Source of the DNA: Eucalyptus grandis
Lineage: Eukaryota > Streptophyta > Magnoliopsida > Myrtales > Myrtaceae
DNA: 64,000 nucleotides
Reading direction: 5' to 3'
Assembly: GCF_016545825.1 (NCBI RefSeq)
Contig: NC_052617.1
Location: 2,738,001 to 2,802,000 of the forward strand
The number at the start of each line of letters is the position of its first letter. The stretch's first letter is position 1. Below the pieces are notes generated by a model. That model did not search any database, was not told the DNA's origin, and saw only the letters and a list, made by a program, of their open reading frames with translations. Positions 46,020-58,157 of the stretch are shown here, in pieces. The position numbers and the translations under genes were made by a program.

Positions 46020-47190
46020 TCCGACCCAGACCCGTCACACATTTTCGCATAAAATTTCAAATTAAGCTTAACCAAGACGGTGCAATACTACCAGCGACTC
46101 ATCATTGGATCATGTTAATAAATTATTTTAAACTAAGTATACAAATAAATCACTTCTATTTGCAGCAACAACCCTTTATTTAAAAAAATCTGTTAGTGGA
46201 ATCTGGCCAAAAATTAAAAAAGCAACAATGGTGTACTGCCACTTGCAAGTCGCAGTTGAAAAAGAAAGCCATAGAATTGCAAACATAAGACATTAAAAAA
46301 AAAAAAATTAAAGCCATTCGATGATAGGTCTGAATTTTAATTTAGAAGTTAGGCTTTAAATGAGGAAAGTTACCAAAAATGTCGATTCATCGAAATTTGA
46401 CCATGGAGAAATGAAGTAACAAAAAAAATGTCCCTCTAAATTTTAGAGAAGCAATTGTGTGACAATATTTAGTCTACTGTAAGAATAATAGTCTATTCTG
46501 AACAAAAAAAAATCAAATAACAAATAAATATAAATTATTGTTGAGTTCACTTCTTCAATAATTTATGATTTACAACAAATTGTTTTTCTAACAATAACCT
46601 AAAGAGTGTTATGCTAGCAATATCCAAAATTTTAATAAACCTAATAAAGAAGTCAATTTATTAAATACTAGACCGCCTCAATTTAAAAAAAAAAATTAAT
46701 AGCATGATAAAGAAATTCATAATAACATTACAACTCGAATAGAAGTTGCAAGAGTTCTAATGCATTTTTCTCAATTAGATGTAAACATATGGTGCATTTG
46801 TTTTGCAAAACCTAAATGATTTGAAAATTATTTTGCAAAAAAAAATGAATGACTAAAAATATTTTCATCATTCACGACATAAATTATTATTGATAATGAA
46901 AACATTTATTATTGACGAATTTATTTCAAGCAATTCAAATAATCATTTTCAAAAATATTTTCTAAATTATTATTTTCTTGAGATAAAATGAACTATATAA
47001 TCAATCATATTTATGTTTGACAAAAAAAAATCAATCATATTATGTTTGGATTTGTTGTGAATCACAAATTTTTAAAGAAATGACCATAAAAATTTATAGT
47101 TATCTATTATTTGATTTTTTTATTATCTAAAACAGATTTTTATTCTTAGAATAAATTATAAACTATCATCTAATAGTTTCTCTTTATATA
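46020..47190. repeat. AT-rich flank duplicated at 62.3-63.5 kb
   Basis: Homologous along its length to 62336-63540. AT-rich, with many short A/T runs and no gene-like signal. Confidence 0.75.
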
Positions 47191-47194
47191 TCAA

Positions 47195-48095
47195 CCACAA
47201 GTTGTCTAAAGGATAAGTTCACACCTATGAATGGACACGAACGGTTCCGTCCTTCGCACTCCTTTCGAAACGTGAAGATTGATGGGCCGAACATTGGCGA
47301 TTCATCATACAAGAAGGCAAAAACGACAAGGTCGAAGATCATGGTGCTCTTCACCTTGCGGCTCTTTTGATTGTGGAAGAAACCAAATGGAAATAGTCAT
47401 GCCTTATCCTTCCCAGCGATCGGATACCAATTTCGAAGGCCCTTTAGCCTGGGAGTCGGCACACTTCTTGATCACGTCTCGTTTGTAACCGTATAATTAC
47501 AGGAACGTGCGGTGGTAATTAAGCCCGAAAATATCGCAACAAATAATGATATTGTTCTATGACGTCAGACATGTTGTCGTGTTCGAGTTCGATGTCGTAA
47601 CCCGCCGTCCGCGGGTTGCATGCTGAAGGTGTAAGGCCGGGCACTCAGGCCCTGCGGTTCGGCATAAGATGCCCCAGAATCCCACTGAACTCAATCCTGA
47701 TTCCATTTTAGGTCCCGACACCTAAATTATGGTGAATTTCGATGGAAAATCCCACCCAACCTCCCTCACCGGACAATATTCTAGCAAAATTTTCTAGCCT
47801 AAAGTAATGTGTCATCTTGTGGAAATTAGGGCACCTTTGATTTAAAACACGTTGTTATGTCGTCGAAATAAAAATATTGACTTTTTAAAAATAATCTTGA
47901 TGTTATCCAGCTATAAATAGATAATTTGATTCTATGTGCAAAAGGAAAACCTTAATTAGACTAGACCCAACCCTATGTCATTTATCTAGGAGATCGTACA
48001 ATGATTAAATCAAGTTTTTGAGGCTGGAAAATTGATAATGGACCTGATTATGAGTCCAATGGCCACTGGTAAAAAGAATTGTCCAAAAAATCATA
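47195..48095. repeat. Duplicated block downstream of copy C
   Basis: 47195-47700 matches 5360-5848 and 63545-64000; 47700-48090 matches 5860-6215 and 15200-15575. At about 48095 the sequence jumps to the equivalent of 9145, so some 2.9 kb present in blocks A and B is missing here. No gene seen. Confidence 0.7.
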
Positions 48096-48746
48096 AATAT
48101 ATATGTACCGATTATAATAGTTGGACTCGAATCATCAGGTATGGGCAACTCACTCCAAGTAAATATGGCAAGACGTTAACGATGCAAACGCACAAAAGAT
48201 CACCCATTCCTGGTCCCATGTAGAGCCACCATCCACCACCATTAGTAGCCGCCACCTCTCTCTCTCTCTCTCTCTCTCTCTCTAACCAACGTGTTTTGTC
48301 TGCAACTACCAAATCTTTGTCATTACACAGTAACCTCTAACCCCATGACATTGGAATTGCTAGGGACTCATATCATGTCTAGAGGAGATGCCAATCAAAC
48401 TCAAAATCCAGAGGACACCGAGGAGATAATCACGTAGTAACTGTAGTTAATCGCAGGTCTTTTCTTCGAACATACATATCATCTTACAATAAAAATAGTC
48501 CATAGTGTTCTGATACCTTTCAAAGGCCTAATGAAAGTCCATATGAACAGGCATTTCATCAATACATTATCACTAGACATAAGAACTGGAATTCTTATTT
48601 CATTCCACTCTCACTTTGAGGTCTTTTTCGCTCCATTCATTTCCACCTCATTTCACTCATACCAATTTACTTTATTATTGCATATTAGTTCATAAGTATT
48701 ACGGAGGTTTAACATCACCAAATAAGTTCACTGGAGAATGACCTTC

Positions 48747-51568
48747 TCAAAGCCGTGTGAGAACATTAGCAATCATGCATTCACGCACTTTGCACAAAGC
48801 CTCTAGTGGCTCTCTCTTCGGCATTGTGACTCCCGTCCCTTCGGACAAGTCCACCGGCTCTTCGCCGATTGGTTCCCACTCGAAGCATTGAATAAGCGCT
48901 GCTAGAGCCAAACTCACCATTCTATTGGCAAGGCCAGCACCAGGACAACTCCTCCTCCCCATCCCAAACAGCAACAACCGGTATGCATGATCATCTTCTA
49001 GTCCCTCATACCTCTTTGGTATAAAACTTGTGGGATCATCCCACACTTTTGCATCTCTCTGAATTGCCCATGCATTTACTAGGATCATGGTGCCTCGGGG
49101 CACGTTGAACCCGCTGATCATGCAATCCTCAGTAGATTCATGAGGTAGTAGGAGTGGTGCCGGTGGAAACAATCGAAGCGCCTCATTGATGATGTTTTGA
49201 AGGCAAGGTAGCTTGTGGATGTCTGCTTCATTAGCTAGACGGTCTCGGCCAACGACGTCGTCTAGTTCTGCTTGAGCTTTTTTCATTAAGTCTGGATGGT
49301 TGAGTAGGAGGGACATGGCCCATTCTATTGTCACCGCGGATGTGTCCATGCCAGCACTTAGCATTGACTGTCACAAATTGTGTTTAAGTAACAAAGTATG
49401 CTCAATAGTTTCAAAAATAGATCAAACTTGTTTTCCAAACTAAAGAACAATCAGATTCAGACGTAAAGAGGAAAATGCAAAGGAAAGGGTAATTGGCCGC
49501 TCTTATGGTCTTGTTCATGTATACGTGCAAACTTTATTTGTTTAATGCATCATGTAGATGTAGAAGTGATGTTCTACGGTGGCTTGTCAATGGTGACAGT
49601 TTTTTTGACGACATACTTCGGCATGGTTCGATGGGTACTTAGCTCGAATCGATCGGATTCGGAAAACATGCGTAAGTTCAGGAAAGAAAAATAGAATTTG
49701 ACCTCAATCATTTTCTGCGCACAGGATAGAAGATCCAATAAATTTTTTAATTGACAATTCTACGCATATTGCGCCCTATAAAAGCTCATTCGTTTTGTCC
49801 TTTCTCTTCTTTCTACTTTGTAATCAACGACAAACTAGATGGCAGCCACTATTGAAGAAAGAAAATGCAGAACCTTGGTGCATATAAGTCTCTCGGATAG
49901 AAGCCCAATTCATTGAACCAGTGGATGAAAAGGATTCCACATGAGACCATATAATTCAACGGTACATATGTATCGGGGTCACATACATTAGGATCATGCA
50001 ATAATGATTAAGAAACCCTATACTCAAAATAGAAAAGAAAAACAAGACCTTTTACGGAATAAATTAAATCATAGATGTGAAACTAGCTTTGCATTCTGTC
50101 AGGTATAAAAAAGAAATAAATTATTCGTCAAATTGGTAAAATACTAAAAAGAGGTGGCGTTTTTAACGTTCTAACTTCGTGAAGGTACATGTATTAGAAG
50201 ATGCTAGACCGTCATTTAAACCTAAGGGTCACAGATGATGATTTTTTATGTTTTTTGGGAGGCGACTCAAATTTTTGTCCATTTGCTCCCTTCACCTCCC
50301 GTTGCCCTACTTTCCACCTTTCCTATTCCTTCTATGTCGTAGTGTTAAAACCGAAAAATATATGTTGTTTTCCTTATGCTTCTTCACGTTTTTGATAAAA
50401 CCTATGCTCAAGAGATAGCTGTCCATACACTATAAGGGATGTATGGATTCTTGAAAAGAGAGGAGCCATGGGGTCCCCCGGACCGCCTACCACTCTAAGT
50501 TCGCAAGGCGATGCTGCAACAAATGACTAGTTATTCCTATTTTCTTTTGTTGGTGAGCGCCGAAAGACTTCAGTCAAACTCAGAAATACAATAATTGTGA
50601 AGAACCAACTCACTGTACTTTGCATAAGTCGAGTGAACAGAACATGTGTTATGCACATACCAAGATTTGGCCTTTGATGATGTCGTCTAAGTAGCCCTCC
50701 AACAGCATGGAATCAATCATCGTCTCGCTCTCCACCTCTCGGCCGTTGTCGCTTCTCTTCCTTCTTGACCGGAGCTCATCTATCATGCCCTGCAAGATCA
50801 CATCGGACCTCTTAGCCACGTCCACCATCCTCCGTTCTCTCCCCTTGAAGTCCACTACCCTCCTCAGCACCCGCAAGAAATCACCCGGGTCCATCCCACT
50901 CAGCTCGAGTGTCTCCTTCATCAACTCCACGAACCGCCTAGCCACCTCGGTGTCACCCGAATCGACGGTAGCCCCAAAGCAGCGCTTCCCAGAGATCATC
51001 CTCATGATGATGTTGAAGGACATCTCCTCCAGCCTCGACCTCATTTCCACCCTCGTGAATCCGCCACCCCCTGCCGCTGCCGTGGCCACCTCATAAAGGC
51101 TCTTCACGAGGAGCCTTACTTCCTCCAGCCGGATGGTGAGGGAGCAGGCAAGGCGGTGGGGGAAAGGATTTTGAGTGCTGTGAGGCGGCGGAGGTTGCGC
51201 CAGTGGGGCCCGTAAGGGGCAACGCCGATGGTCGTGCCACCATAGAGCATAATCTCACCAAAGAGTAGGCGGGGGCGGTTGGCGAGGATGATGTCATTTC
51301 TGGTAAAGCACTCCTCAGCCGCGGATGGGGAGGATATGACAACCACGGAGCGGGAGCCAAAGGAGAGGGAGAGGACCGGGCCGTAGCGGTCGGAGAGAGA
51401 CTGAAGGGTCCGGTGGACTGGCTCTTTAATAAGGAGGAGGTGGCCGATGATAGGGAGTGAAGGCGGGCTTGGTGGGAGATTCCTCTTGTTGCTTCTCTGC
51501 AATTTGAACAAGAAGAGAAGGAAAAGGAAGGCGGATGCTGAGATAAGGTGCATCCCCACGTCTTCCAT
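48747..51568 (-). pseudogene. CYP81-like cytochrome P450, copy C (1-base frameshift)
   Basis: Exon 1 51568-50661 (908 nt), intron 50660-49368 (1293 bp), exon 2 49367-48747 (621 nt). Exon 1 is one base shorter than the 909 nt of copies A and B: a G run that is six long there is five long here (51158-51162), shifting the frame at codon ~136 and ending translation at residue 150. Beyond that the original frame is fully open. Motifs: anchor, PPSPPSLPIIGHL hinge, AGMDTS I-helix, EALR K-helix, haem loop [12 protein letters not shown]. The normally conserved Pro before the haem loop is Leu here (LLLFGMG instead of LLPFGMG). The start MEDVGMHL is shared with copy A. A homopolymer length error in the sequence cannot be excluded, in which case this would be the one intact reading frame. 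Confidence 0.92.
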
Positions 51569-51595
51569 GAAGATACTACGGAGACTACGTGTCCC

Positions 51596-51636
51596 GGGGG
51601 GTTTGGGGGTGGGGGTGGGGGTGGGGGTGGGGGGAG
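51596..51636. repeat. G-run array in the 5' leader of copy C
   Basis: Six runs of five or more G separated by single T or TTT on the plus strand, between the TATA box (51667-51678) and the ATG. It is a strong candidate for G-quadruplex formation; the transcript would be C-rich. Confidence 0.9.
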
Positions 51637-51666
51637 GAAGAGATATAGTGGGGAGAGGGATGACAT

Positions 51667-51678
51667 GGTTTTATAGGG
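51667..51678 (-). promoter_or_regulatory. TATA box of CYP81 copy C
   Basis: Reverse strand CCCTATAAAACC, about 100 bp upstream of the ATG at 51568. Same sequence as in copy A. Confidence 0.7.
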
Positions 51679-51734
51679 TTTGCGGTGTCTAAACCATTTC
51701 TAGCTATGAAATAATTTTCCGTGCAAACGACAAA

Positions 51735-52489
51735 AGATTTTGTGTAATTGACATTTCCACGTGTATTGCGCCCTATAATTGCTCTAATTTTGTCCTTTCT
51801 GCTTCTTTCTCCTTCGAAATCTACAACAATCTAAAAAGCGGCCACCATTGAAGAAAAAAAATGCATTGTCCTGTCACACATCACTCTCGGGGATGTGAGC
51901 CCGATTCATTACACTTTGGATGAAAGGACTCCACCCTAGAAAAAACAACCCTATACGGTCCATCAATGCATATGCATTGGGCTCACATTCATTGTGATCA
52001 TGCAATAATGACAAAGAAAAAACAACCCTATACTCAAAATAGAAAAGAGAAACGAGATTATTTAAAATATAAATCATATATGTGAAACCAGTTTGAATTT
52101 TGTCAACCATTAAAAAAAAATTAATTGTAATATCCTTAGAAAGAGCTGCCGTTTTTAATGGTCTAAATTCACGAAAGTACGTGTATTGGAAGATTCTCAA
52201 CCATCATTCAAAGCTAAGGGTATTGAAATGCCTTTTTGTTTAGGAAGTAGGTCATATTTTTGTCCATTCGCTCTCTTCACCTCTTGTTTCCTTTCTTTCC
52301 AGACGAACCCCCGTGTTCTTACCACTTTAAGCTCACAAGGCGGTATAGCAGCAAATGACTTGTTATTCCTATTTTCTTTTGTTGGTGAGCGCCCAAAGAC
52401 TTCAGTCAAACTCATAAGTATAAATTGAGAAGAACCATCTCACTGTACATGCATAAGTCAAGTGAACAGAACATGTGTTATACACATAC
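51735..52489 (-). pseudogene. Intron remnant of CYP81 copy D
   Basis: Starts with the donor GTATGTG right after copy D exon 1 and follows the intron of the other copies for about 750 bp ('tcttaccact', 'attgcgccctata'). It then ends without a 3' splice site or exon 2, passing directly into the promoter of copy C. Confidence 0.75.
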
Positions 52490-53271
52490 CAGGATATGAC
52501 CTTTGATGATGCCGTCCGAGTAGCCCTCTCACAGCATGGAATCGACCTGAGCTCGTCTATCACGCCCTGCAAGATCACATCGGACCTCTTGGCCACGTCC
52601 ACCATCCTCCTCTCTCTCCCCTTGAAGTCCACCACCCTCCTCAGTGCCGGCAAGAAATCGCCTGGGTCCGTCCCGCTTGGCTCGAGTGTATCCTTTATCA
52701 CCTCCATGAACCGCTGGCCACCTCGGCATTGCTCGTGTCGACAGTAGCTGCTAAGTAGCACTTCCCAGAGATCATCCTCATAATGATGTTGATGGCAAGC
52801 TCCTGCAGCCTTGACCTCATCTCCACCCTTACGGAACCCCCACCCCCTACTGCCACCGCAGTCAACTCAGAGAGGCTCTTCACGAGTAGCCTCACTTCCT
52901 CTAGCCAAATGGTGAGGGAGCCAGCAAGGCGGTGCAACAAAAGGATTCCAAGGGCCGTGAGGCGGCAGAGGTTGGGCCAATGGGGGCCATAAGGGGCGAT
53001 GCTGATGGTGGTGTTGCACTGGCTACGGATGGGGAGGATATGACAACCACGGAGCAAGAGCCGGAGGAGAGGGAAAGGACGGGCCGTAGCGGTCGGAGAG
53101 AGACGGGAGGGTCTGGTGGACCGGCTCTTTAATAAGGAGGAGGTGGCCGATGATTGGGAGTGGTGGGCTCAGCAGGAGATTCCTCTTGTTGCTTCTCTGC
53201 AATTTGAACAAGAAGAGAAGGAAGAAGAAGGAGGATGCTGAGGCTAACGTACACCCACCTGTCTTCCATGA
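52490..53271 (-). pseudogene. CYP81 copy D, decayed exon 1 only
   Basis: Recognisable pieces in order: MEDRWVYVS start, KLQRSNKRN linker, PIIGHLLLIKEPVHQTL, ISIAPYGPHWPNL, LEEVRLLVKSLSEL, NIIMRMISGK, DPGDFLPALRRVVDFKGRERRMVDVAKRS (shown here only as landmarks). Lesions: an inserted base after codon ~9, an internal deletion around 53015 removing the NDI-LANRP part, and a second deletion near 52545 removing the RSDSGREVES part. Exon 2 is absent. More diverged from A-C than those are from each other. Confidence 0.85.
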
Positions 53272-53316
53272 AGATGCTGTGGAGTGGAGACTACCGTTGT
53301 ATGTCATATTTTATTT

Positions 53317-53382
53317 TAAAGGGTGAAAAATTAGACCCGCAAACCCTATAAATCCTCTAACCTATCGCATCTTTCTCCCCAC

Positions 53383-53422
<40 letters not shown>
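53317..53422 (+). other. Inverted promoter segment of copy D
   Basis: About 105 bp containing CCCTATAAATCC (53344-53355) and a CT microsatellite. It is the reverse complement of the promoter at 42154-42270 of copy B, while the sequence on both sides is in the same orientation in B and D. Confidence 0.85.
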
Positions 53423-54430
53423 AATAAATGCGAAAGTAAGTGATCTAATGTAAAATATACAAAATAACAAAATAGATTGAATACTATCTTAACGTGGTCC
53501 ACAGGGAGAGCAATAATAAATTTTATTATAGATCAAGTGATAGAATGAAGATTACGAACATCCTCGAGTCAATCAAACACTCCCAGTATTTTATAAGTTT
53601 CAATTACACCCAATAACTCACACGGTATTTCACCCTACAATTCCTCACAAAATAATTTCTCAATCTCATGAACCAATTAAACAAATGTTACCACAAGATT
53701 TAATCAGCTATAAACACTTGAATTCTTGGATGTAGTTTCATGAATAAATTCACTATCAAATGGTACTTCAAGACTCCGCATGTTTATCGCTATGTGAAGG
53801 ATGTGTTTGATTCAGCTTTATCAATAGGTTTTCAACCTCAATACCCCTTGGCATGGCCCCTTGGGAAAATGCTGGGATGTTTAGCAAATATTTTGAAATA
53901 ATTTTCGACCAAATGTAAGATTTGGGAATGTTGAAAAGCCACTGGCATTCCAAAGTAGCATTTGCAAAATGTTGAAATTAAAATTAAAATATTTTTTCTT
54001 CCAAAACTACCCTTGCCAATTAATTAGTTTTCTAATTTTTCCCTCCTTATAATTATTTGTCTTCTTCATGTGAGGATGGCCGAAGAAGGCCGAATATGGC
54101 TGGTGAAGGATCGACACCCCGGGTGACATGACCTCTGGCGACGTTCACCCAAGGTTGTGCAACCCTAGGCGACAATTGCCTAGGTCTTGCGCAACCCTTA
54201 GCCCCTTACCGAGGCACACGACATCAAACAGCCCTCACCTAGGTCTCATGTGAGCTCAATTGATAACCGTTGACCCTAAATTTGGCTTACTGTCCGCCTA
54301 AGCCCTTCATAGACTCTGGCGAAGGATTTGAATTTAATTTAATATAAAATATAAAAAAAACGCAGGCAAAATCCCTTGTCAATTTTTTTTTTTTTGCCAA
54401 CACTAATTTTTTCCAAACGCAATTTACATT
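53423..54430. repeat. Upstream flank of copy D
   Basis: Parallel to 42280-43255 upstream of copy B, with about 85-90% identity as judged by eye. No gene; includes the same GC-richer patch (54090-54310). Confidence 0.75.
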
Positions 54431-54559
54431 TCTCTAAAAAAATTTGATTTTCGGCATTTATTACATTAATACCCAAAAGCCTATTTGTAAAATTTGAATC
54501 AAGCTTAGCCATAGACTGCATCCTATTTTTGTTTTAATGAACATGGGCGCTTTCATTTT

Positions 54560-54690
54560 TTATTCTTTATATATTAACGCGGCGACCGGAGGTGGGGGAG
54601 GAGAAAAGCAAACCCCTGCTTTTCAGCTTCCTTTCCTTTCCTTTCCCTGACAAAAGACATGGCTGCAGACGTACAGGTAGATATCTATAT
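54560..54690 (+). promoter_or_regulatory. Promoter- and first-exon-like fragment
   Basis: TTATATATTAACG (TATA-like, about 54566), a pyrimidine-rich leader with repeated 'ctttcctttc', then ATGGCTGCAGACGTACAG followed by GTAGAT, a possible splice donor. No continuation of the reading frame is found downstream. It could be the stranded 5' end of a gene or chance; no family recognised. Confidence 0.3.
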
Positions 54691-54807
54691 GGGAATTGTG
54701 GGCCCCTTTTCGGTCTTGTAGTGCCCCTTCATTTAATTAGCTGAGAGAAATTTCAGTCTTTTACCGCTCCAACACTAACCCAATTTCCGTACATATCCCT
54801 CGTCCGT

Positions 54808-55575
54808 AAGAATGTATTTAATAATTATTCTGTTTTCAAAAATAAATTTTAATCAAAAATAAATTTTCTTAATTCCATTCTTTAAATGAATTTATAAGCA
54901 TTTTAAAACATTTAGTAAATGTTCAAAATTTTTATTTTTGGGATAAAAATGCATTTGATAAAACTTTTAAACATTTTTATTTCTTTTTAATTTTTTTAAA
55001 ATTTTATTATATTTTTCTTATCTTTCTCTTTTTTTTTCCTTTTTTTTTTCTTCTTCCTCTTTCTTTGTGGCTGCCGATAATCGGTTGAGCGAGGTCCAAA
55101 GAAGCTCGCCAAAGTCTTACCGAGGCCGGGGTGAGGTCCGACAAACTCGCCGAAGGCTGGCTTGGCCATCGACGAAGCTTGGCCTCGCCATGTCTAATAG
55201 GCCAATGCTCGCAATGGCCAAGCGAGCCTATGACGAACTCATTGGATCTCACCCAATTGATCACCGGCCATCGTCGGTAGAGACGACAGTGGCCTGGGAC
55301 CGATTAGGAGGAAGAAGAAAGGAGAAGTAGAAAAGAATAAAAGAAAAGAGAAAAAAAAAGAAAAGTTGGACTTGATTATGAAATCATTTTCGAAAACAAA
55401 AACTACTTTTTTTAACTTCTTGGTTCTATTTTAAATCTATTCTATTGGATAAAAAAAATTGTTTTCAAGAATAAAAAATTTATCAAATGGATTTATATTC
55501 TTTTTTGTTCCAGGGGAACCAAAAAAAAAAAAAAAAAATAGAATCAAGCATTATTTGGAATGTTATCAAATAGGG
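54808..55575. mobile_element. Fold-back/MITE-like element
   Basis: AT-rich arms with 'attctgttttcaaaaataaa' on the left and a related inverted sequence at the right (about 55380-55575) surround a GC-richer core (55065-55300) full of 'gcgaggtc' and 'ctcgcc' phrases. The ends are not sharply defined and no target duplication was identified. Confidence 0.4.
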
Positions 55576-55689
55576 CATCGATTTCCTTTTTTTTTTTTAA
55601 TTTCTAAAATTTATATATTTTCTTTGAACTCAAACTTGAAACATATATTAACAAATGTAATACTCCATATATCATAATTATAATTAGAA

Positions 55690-56190
55690 CGTATTTGTTA
55701 TTTCTACATTCGTGACTCATAACTACAATAAGTAGTTATTGGACACATTGAGATTTTTTTTTTTTTTTTTTTTGTACATTGGTCATTGGAAATTCTTTTT
55801 AATTTACTTACCAAAAGAAATTCTTTTAATTTTGCTAATAAGGCCATGTTTGCTTGAAAATTACTCCCTTTAAATTGTTGAATGACGATAAATATTATCA
55901 CACTTTGATTGATCAAATCTTGGTCAGATATTTCTCACTTCGAATTGATGAACAATTGTGTCGTAGGAAAGAGAACACATATCTCTTAGAAAGAATAAGA
56001 GCAAGTGTTTGATTAACAACAGAAAATAAACATCTTTAGGGACAGGAAATTTCTAGAAAATTACTGGAGATAAATTGTAGGTAAAGTGCATTGACAGAAG
56101 TAAATTTTGTTCTTTGTATGGTTGCGCATGTCCTTTCCTCTTTAGAAGCGCTCCTTTTATAACCCGTGGGTGGCTGGCCTCTCTTAATAA
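55690..56190. repeat. Repeat of the 3.75-4.20 kb segment
   Basis: 'tgttatttctacattcgtga' and the 'aagtgtttgat' and 'gcgctccttttat' phrases align it with 3755-4190. Non-coding. Confidence 0.6.
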
Positions 56191-56298
56191 ACGTTTCCCA
56201 CTCAGTGAAATCAAATTTCAGCTCCTTTGAATGTATAGTTGCTCCTATCTCAGGAGCTTTACTATAGGTAATTGTGTCAAGTTTTAACTTTCAAACTA

Positions 56299-56437
56299 AG
56301 GGGGATGGGGGTGGGGACGCATAAGTTTCAGGAGCGGGCTTCGACTCCCACGCCCTGCAAGAGGTAGGGCAAAAGTCTAAGAGTGAGTGTAGAGTAGGAA
56401 TAGAGTAGGACTGACAAAAAAAAAAAAAAAAAAAAAC
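56299..56437 (+). mobile_element. SINE-like insertion with poly(A) tail
   Basis: A GC-rich body with a tRNA B-box-like GGCTTCGACTCCC (56337-56349) ends in a run of about 21 A (56416-56436). The flanking AAACTA (56293-56298 and 56434-56439) may be a short target duplication. Size and layout fit a plant SINE, but the A box is weak. Confidence 0.5.
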
Positions 56438-56439
56438 TA

Positions 56440-56884
56440 GTGATAAGATTTTGGACTGTGTATATTTGTTTCAAGGTTTTTTGAATAAAGATTATTAAAG
56501 GATGTGTTTATTAACACACCTCTAATCCTAACTTCTACATTATTTCTCTTCTTTTATTTTTTTATCTTCTTGCTGGATCTTTAGATCTTGTGGCTTATCA
56601 AGAGATTTTTACTACTTTTGGATTGTACTTCTATACTCGTTGTTGAAGATAGTGAAATGCCTCTCTCTCCTCATGATTTTTCCCATTTTGAGTCTCTACA
56701 TACATCTTGTGTCTTATATGGCTTTGATTTTTCTTTTATCCTTTACTACTTAAACTTCGCTTAGTGCATCTTTCAGCTTTGTTTCGCAACAAACTAATTG
56801 ACTCGATTACATATTAGTTCATAGGCATTACGGCATTTGAGCATTTGAACATGACCAAGATAAATTCACTGGAGAACGACCTTC
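56440..56884. other. Spacer downstream of copy E, no gene
   Basis: AT-rich with T-rich tracts. From about 56810 it matches the downstream sequence of the other P450 copies ('ttagttcata', 'aattcactggaga'). Confidence 0.5.
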
Positions 56885-58157
56885 TCAAAGTTGTGCAAGA
56901 ACATTATCAATCACGCATTCACACACTTTTGCACATAGCCTCTAATGGTTGTCTCTTGGGCATTGTGAGTCCCATCCCTTTTGACAAGTCCACTTGCTAT
57001 TCATCGATTCGTTCCCACTCGAAGCATTGAAGAAGCACCGCTAGAGCCAAACCCACCACTATTGGCAAGTCCAGCTCTGGGGCAACTCCTCCTCCCCATC
57101 CCAAACGGCAACAACTGGTTTGCATGATCCCCTTCCAATGCCTCATATCTATCTGGTTTGAAATTTGTTGGATCATCCCACACTCTTGGGTCTCTTTGAA
57201 TAGTCCATGCATTTACTAAGACCATGGTGCCTCGGGGCACATTGAACTCACCAATTGTGCAATCCTCTGAGGACTCATGGTGTACTAGGAGCGGCGTCAG
57301 CGGAAACAATCAGAGGGCCTCATTGATGATGTTTTGGAGAACGGCAGCTTGTGGATGTTTGCTTCATTGGCTAGACAGTCTTGGCCTATGACATTGTCTA
57401 GTTCTGCTCAAGCTTCATCCATCATGCCTGGATGGTTGAGTAGGAGGGACATGGCTCATTCTATTGTCCCTGCAGATGTGTCCATGCCCACACCTAGGAT
57501 TGTCTACCGCGAATCATAGTTAGATTATCAACTAAGTATGCTTAGTTGTTTCAAAGAGAGATGAAACTGGTTTCTAAGATCAGATGAAAAAGAGGAAAAT
57601 GCAAACGAAAAGGTTCAGTTGCGAGTCAATATCTATAAATGGTCGCTCTCATGGTCTTATTCATGTAAACTCCAAAATTTATGTAAAATACATCATGCAG
57701 ATATAAATGTAATTCGACTAGCCAGTACATGTACTCTACAAGTTTTACTAGTAAAATCATTTGACTTGCATAAATTTTATAATGAAGGAGTCCCCAATTT
57801 TGATCAACTCAAGCTAACATAGATATCTGCCAGAGTATGGCGTGGACAATTTAAATAGCAGTTAACATTCTAGGAAAAGAAAAGTGTTGGCATGATCCCC
57901 AACTCACATGCATCTTAAGAGATGGGCTCCATATGATAGTCAAATGATCCAATGAGGTATCAATATCTCAATCACATGCACAGGGATCGTGCAATGATAA
58001 ATTAGAAAGATGACTATTACCAAAATAGAAAAGAAGCATGTGACCTTTAAGTGGATATACCACATAAGAGAAAAAGGAAAAGGCAATTCTCCTTCTTCTA
58101 TTCTTTGTCAAATCAGTATTGGCCTCTATCGAGTATAATAAAAACAATTAAATTGAA

